This document shows, piece after piece, positions 63,485 to 64,000 of a DNA stretch of 64,000 bases (within the stretch, counting starts at the first letter, position 1; every line of letters starts with the position of its first letter). The stretch is from Labrenzia sp. 011 (GTDB lineage Bacteria; Pseudomonadota; Alphaproteobacteria; Rhizobiales; Stappiaceae): the NCBI RefSeq assembly GCF_003075075.1, contig NZ_QCYM01000006.1:1-64000 (forward strand), in the 5' to 3' direction. Made by a program: the position numbers and the translations under genes. The notes beneath the pieces are model-generated. The model saw only the letters and a list, made by a program, of their open reading frames with translations, was not told the DNA's origin and did not search any database.

Positions 63485-64000
63485 TCACTCGGGCGCCGTC
63501 CCGTTGCGCGCCAGAGCCTCGCCGGCAAGATAGAGCGATCCGCAAATCAGGATCCGCGGCGGCTCGCCGTCTTTCGCGGCACAGGCTGCCACATCGGCAA
63601 GCGCTGCGTCCAGTGTCTGGAACGGCGTTGCCTCCAGGCCCGCGCATCGCGCGTGGTCGGCGAGGTCTTCCGGCGTTCTTGCCGTCGCTGTCGAGGAAAT
63701 CGGCACGGTGCAGACATGGCGCACCAGACCGTGAAAGGGGCGGAAGAAACCAACCGGATCCTTGGTGGTCAGCATGCCGGAGACGAGATAGAGCGGGCGG
63801 GGAGCGCGTTCCTCCTGCTCGCCCATGAACTGAGCGATGGAAATACCGGCTCCCGGATTGTGGCCGCCGTCCACCCAGACTTCCGCATCCTCCGGACACA
63901 GATCGTGGAGCGGTCCATGGGTGACCGGCTGGAGGCGTCCCGGCCAGTTGACCGACTTCAGGCCGCCGGCAATGACCGCCTCTTCCGGCAGAAGTCCGGC
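63485..64000 (-). CDS. folC: Folylpolyglutamate synthase / dihydrofolate synthase, 5' end outside window
   Basis: C-terminal part of FolC (172 codons visible), which adds glutate residues to folate and makes dihydrofolate from dihydropteroate. The visible frame includes SVNWPGRLQPVTHGPLHDL and the mur-ligase DGGHNPGAG motif. The late segment ILICGSLYLAGEALARNG is the usual C-terminal strand. Stop is at 63485-63487. The N-terminal ATP-binding half lies beyond the right edge. Its reading frame is open to base 64000. Confidence 0.93.
   Translation of the reverse strand, partial: AGLLPEEAVIAGGLKSVNWPGRLQPVTHGPLHDLCPEDAEVWVDGGHNPGAGISIAQFMGEQEERAPRPLYLVSGMLTTKDPVGFFRPFHGLVRHVCTVPISSTATARTPEDLADHARCAGLEATPFQTLDAALADVAACAAKDGEPPRILICGSLYLAGEALARNGTAPE

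Overview
The window is a high-GC alphaproteobacterial chromosome segment. The organism is most likely a member of the Rhizobiales (Hyphomicrobiales), perhaps Stappiaceae/Labrenzia-like. This is inferred from gene order: hemW-rdgB-rph divergent from hrcA, an actS/actR (regB/regA) pair next to secB, and a hisB-DUF2628-hisH-DUF1330-hisA-hisF-hisE-coaA operon. An OlsB-type ornithine lipid acyltransferase, a PHB depolymerase and a Tim44-like/MltA/Smr cluster fit the same assignment. No tRNA, rRNA, CRISPR array or intact insertion sequence was seen.

Layout. 1-542: AT-rich DNA with an open frame running in from the left edge and a 43-codon ORF, unlike the rest in base composition. 544-8427: polA, an acyltransferase, fxsA, and a timA-mltA-smr-XRE run. 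8577-18143: glnD, murJ, trpS, a hybrid histidine kinase and olsB. 18144-28656: a 500-base AT-rich spacer, an ECF sigma factor, then a late flagellar (hook and filament) module: flagellin, fliD, fliS, a small RWP-type protein, flgD, flgE, a small helical protein, a FlgN-like chaperone, flgK and flgL. 28934-35447: a class A penicillin-binding protein with a very basic tail, a LysR regulator and a TRAP transporter operon. 35602-44941: small secreted and metal-protease genes, a glycosyltransferase, a PHB depolymerase fused to a helix-hairpin-helix tail, hemW/rdgB/rph, hrcA and a MoeB/ThiF-family gene. 45053-51634: secB, the redox two-component system, a secreted protein combining VHL-beta-like and MliC-like domains, and a Cache chemoreceptor. 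51705-57671: coaA, the his operon and pyrF. 57706-64000: a secreted protein, the arginase/ornithine cyclodeaminase pair with a divergent Lrp regulator, an AraC-O6-alkylguanine methyltransferase fusion, an unknown membrane-anchored protein and the 3' part of folC.

The most interesting parts are four. The late flagellar module carries FliD and FliS, which typical rhizobial flagella lack, and sits behind an ECF sigma factor with a possible soluble anti-sigma partner inside the cluster. A leader before flgD has mutually exclusive stems. A periplasmic protein joins VHL-beta-like and MliC-like domains. A PHB depolymerase carries a Lys/Ala-rich linker and a putative DNA-binding tail. All family calls come from reading motifs by eye; no database search was run.
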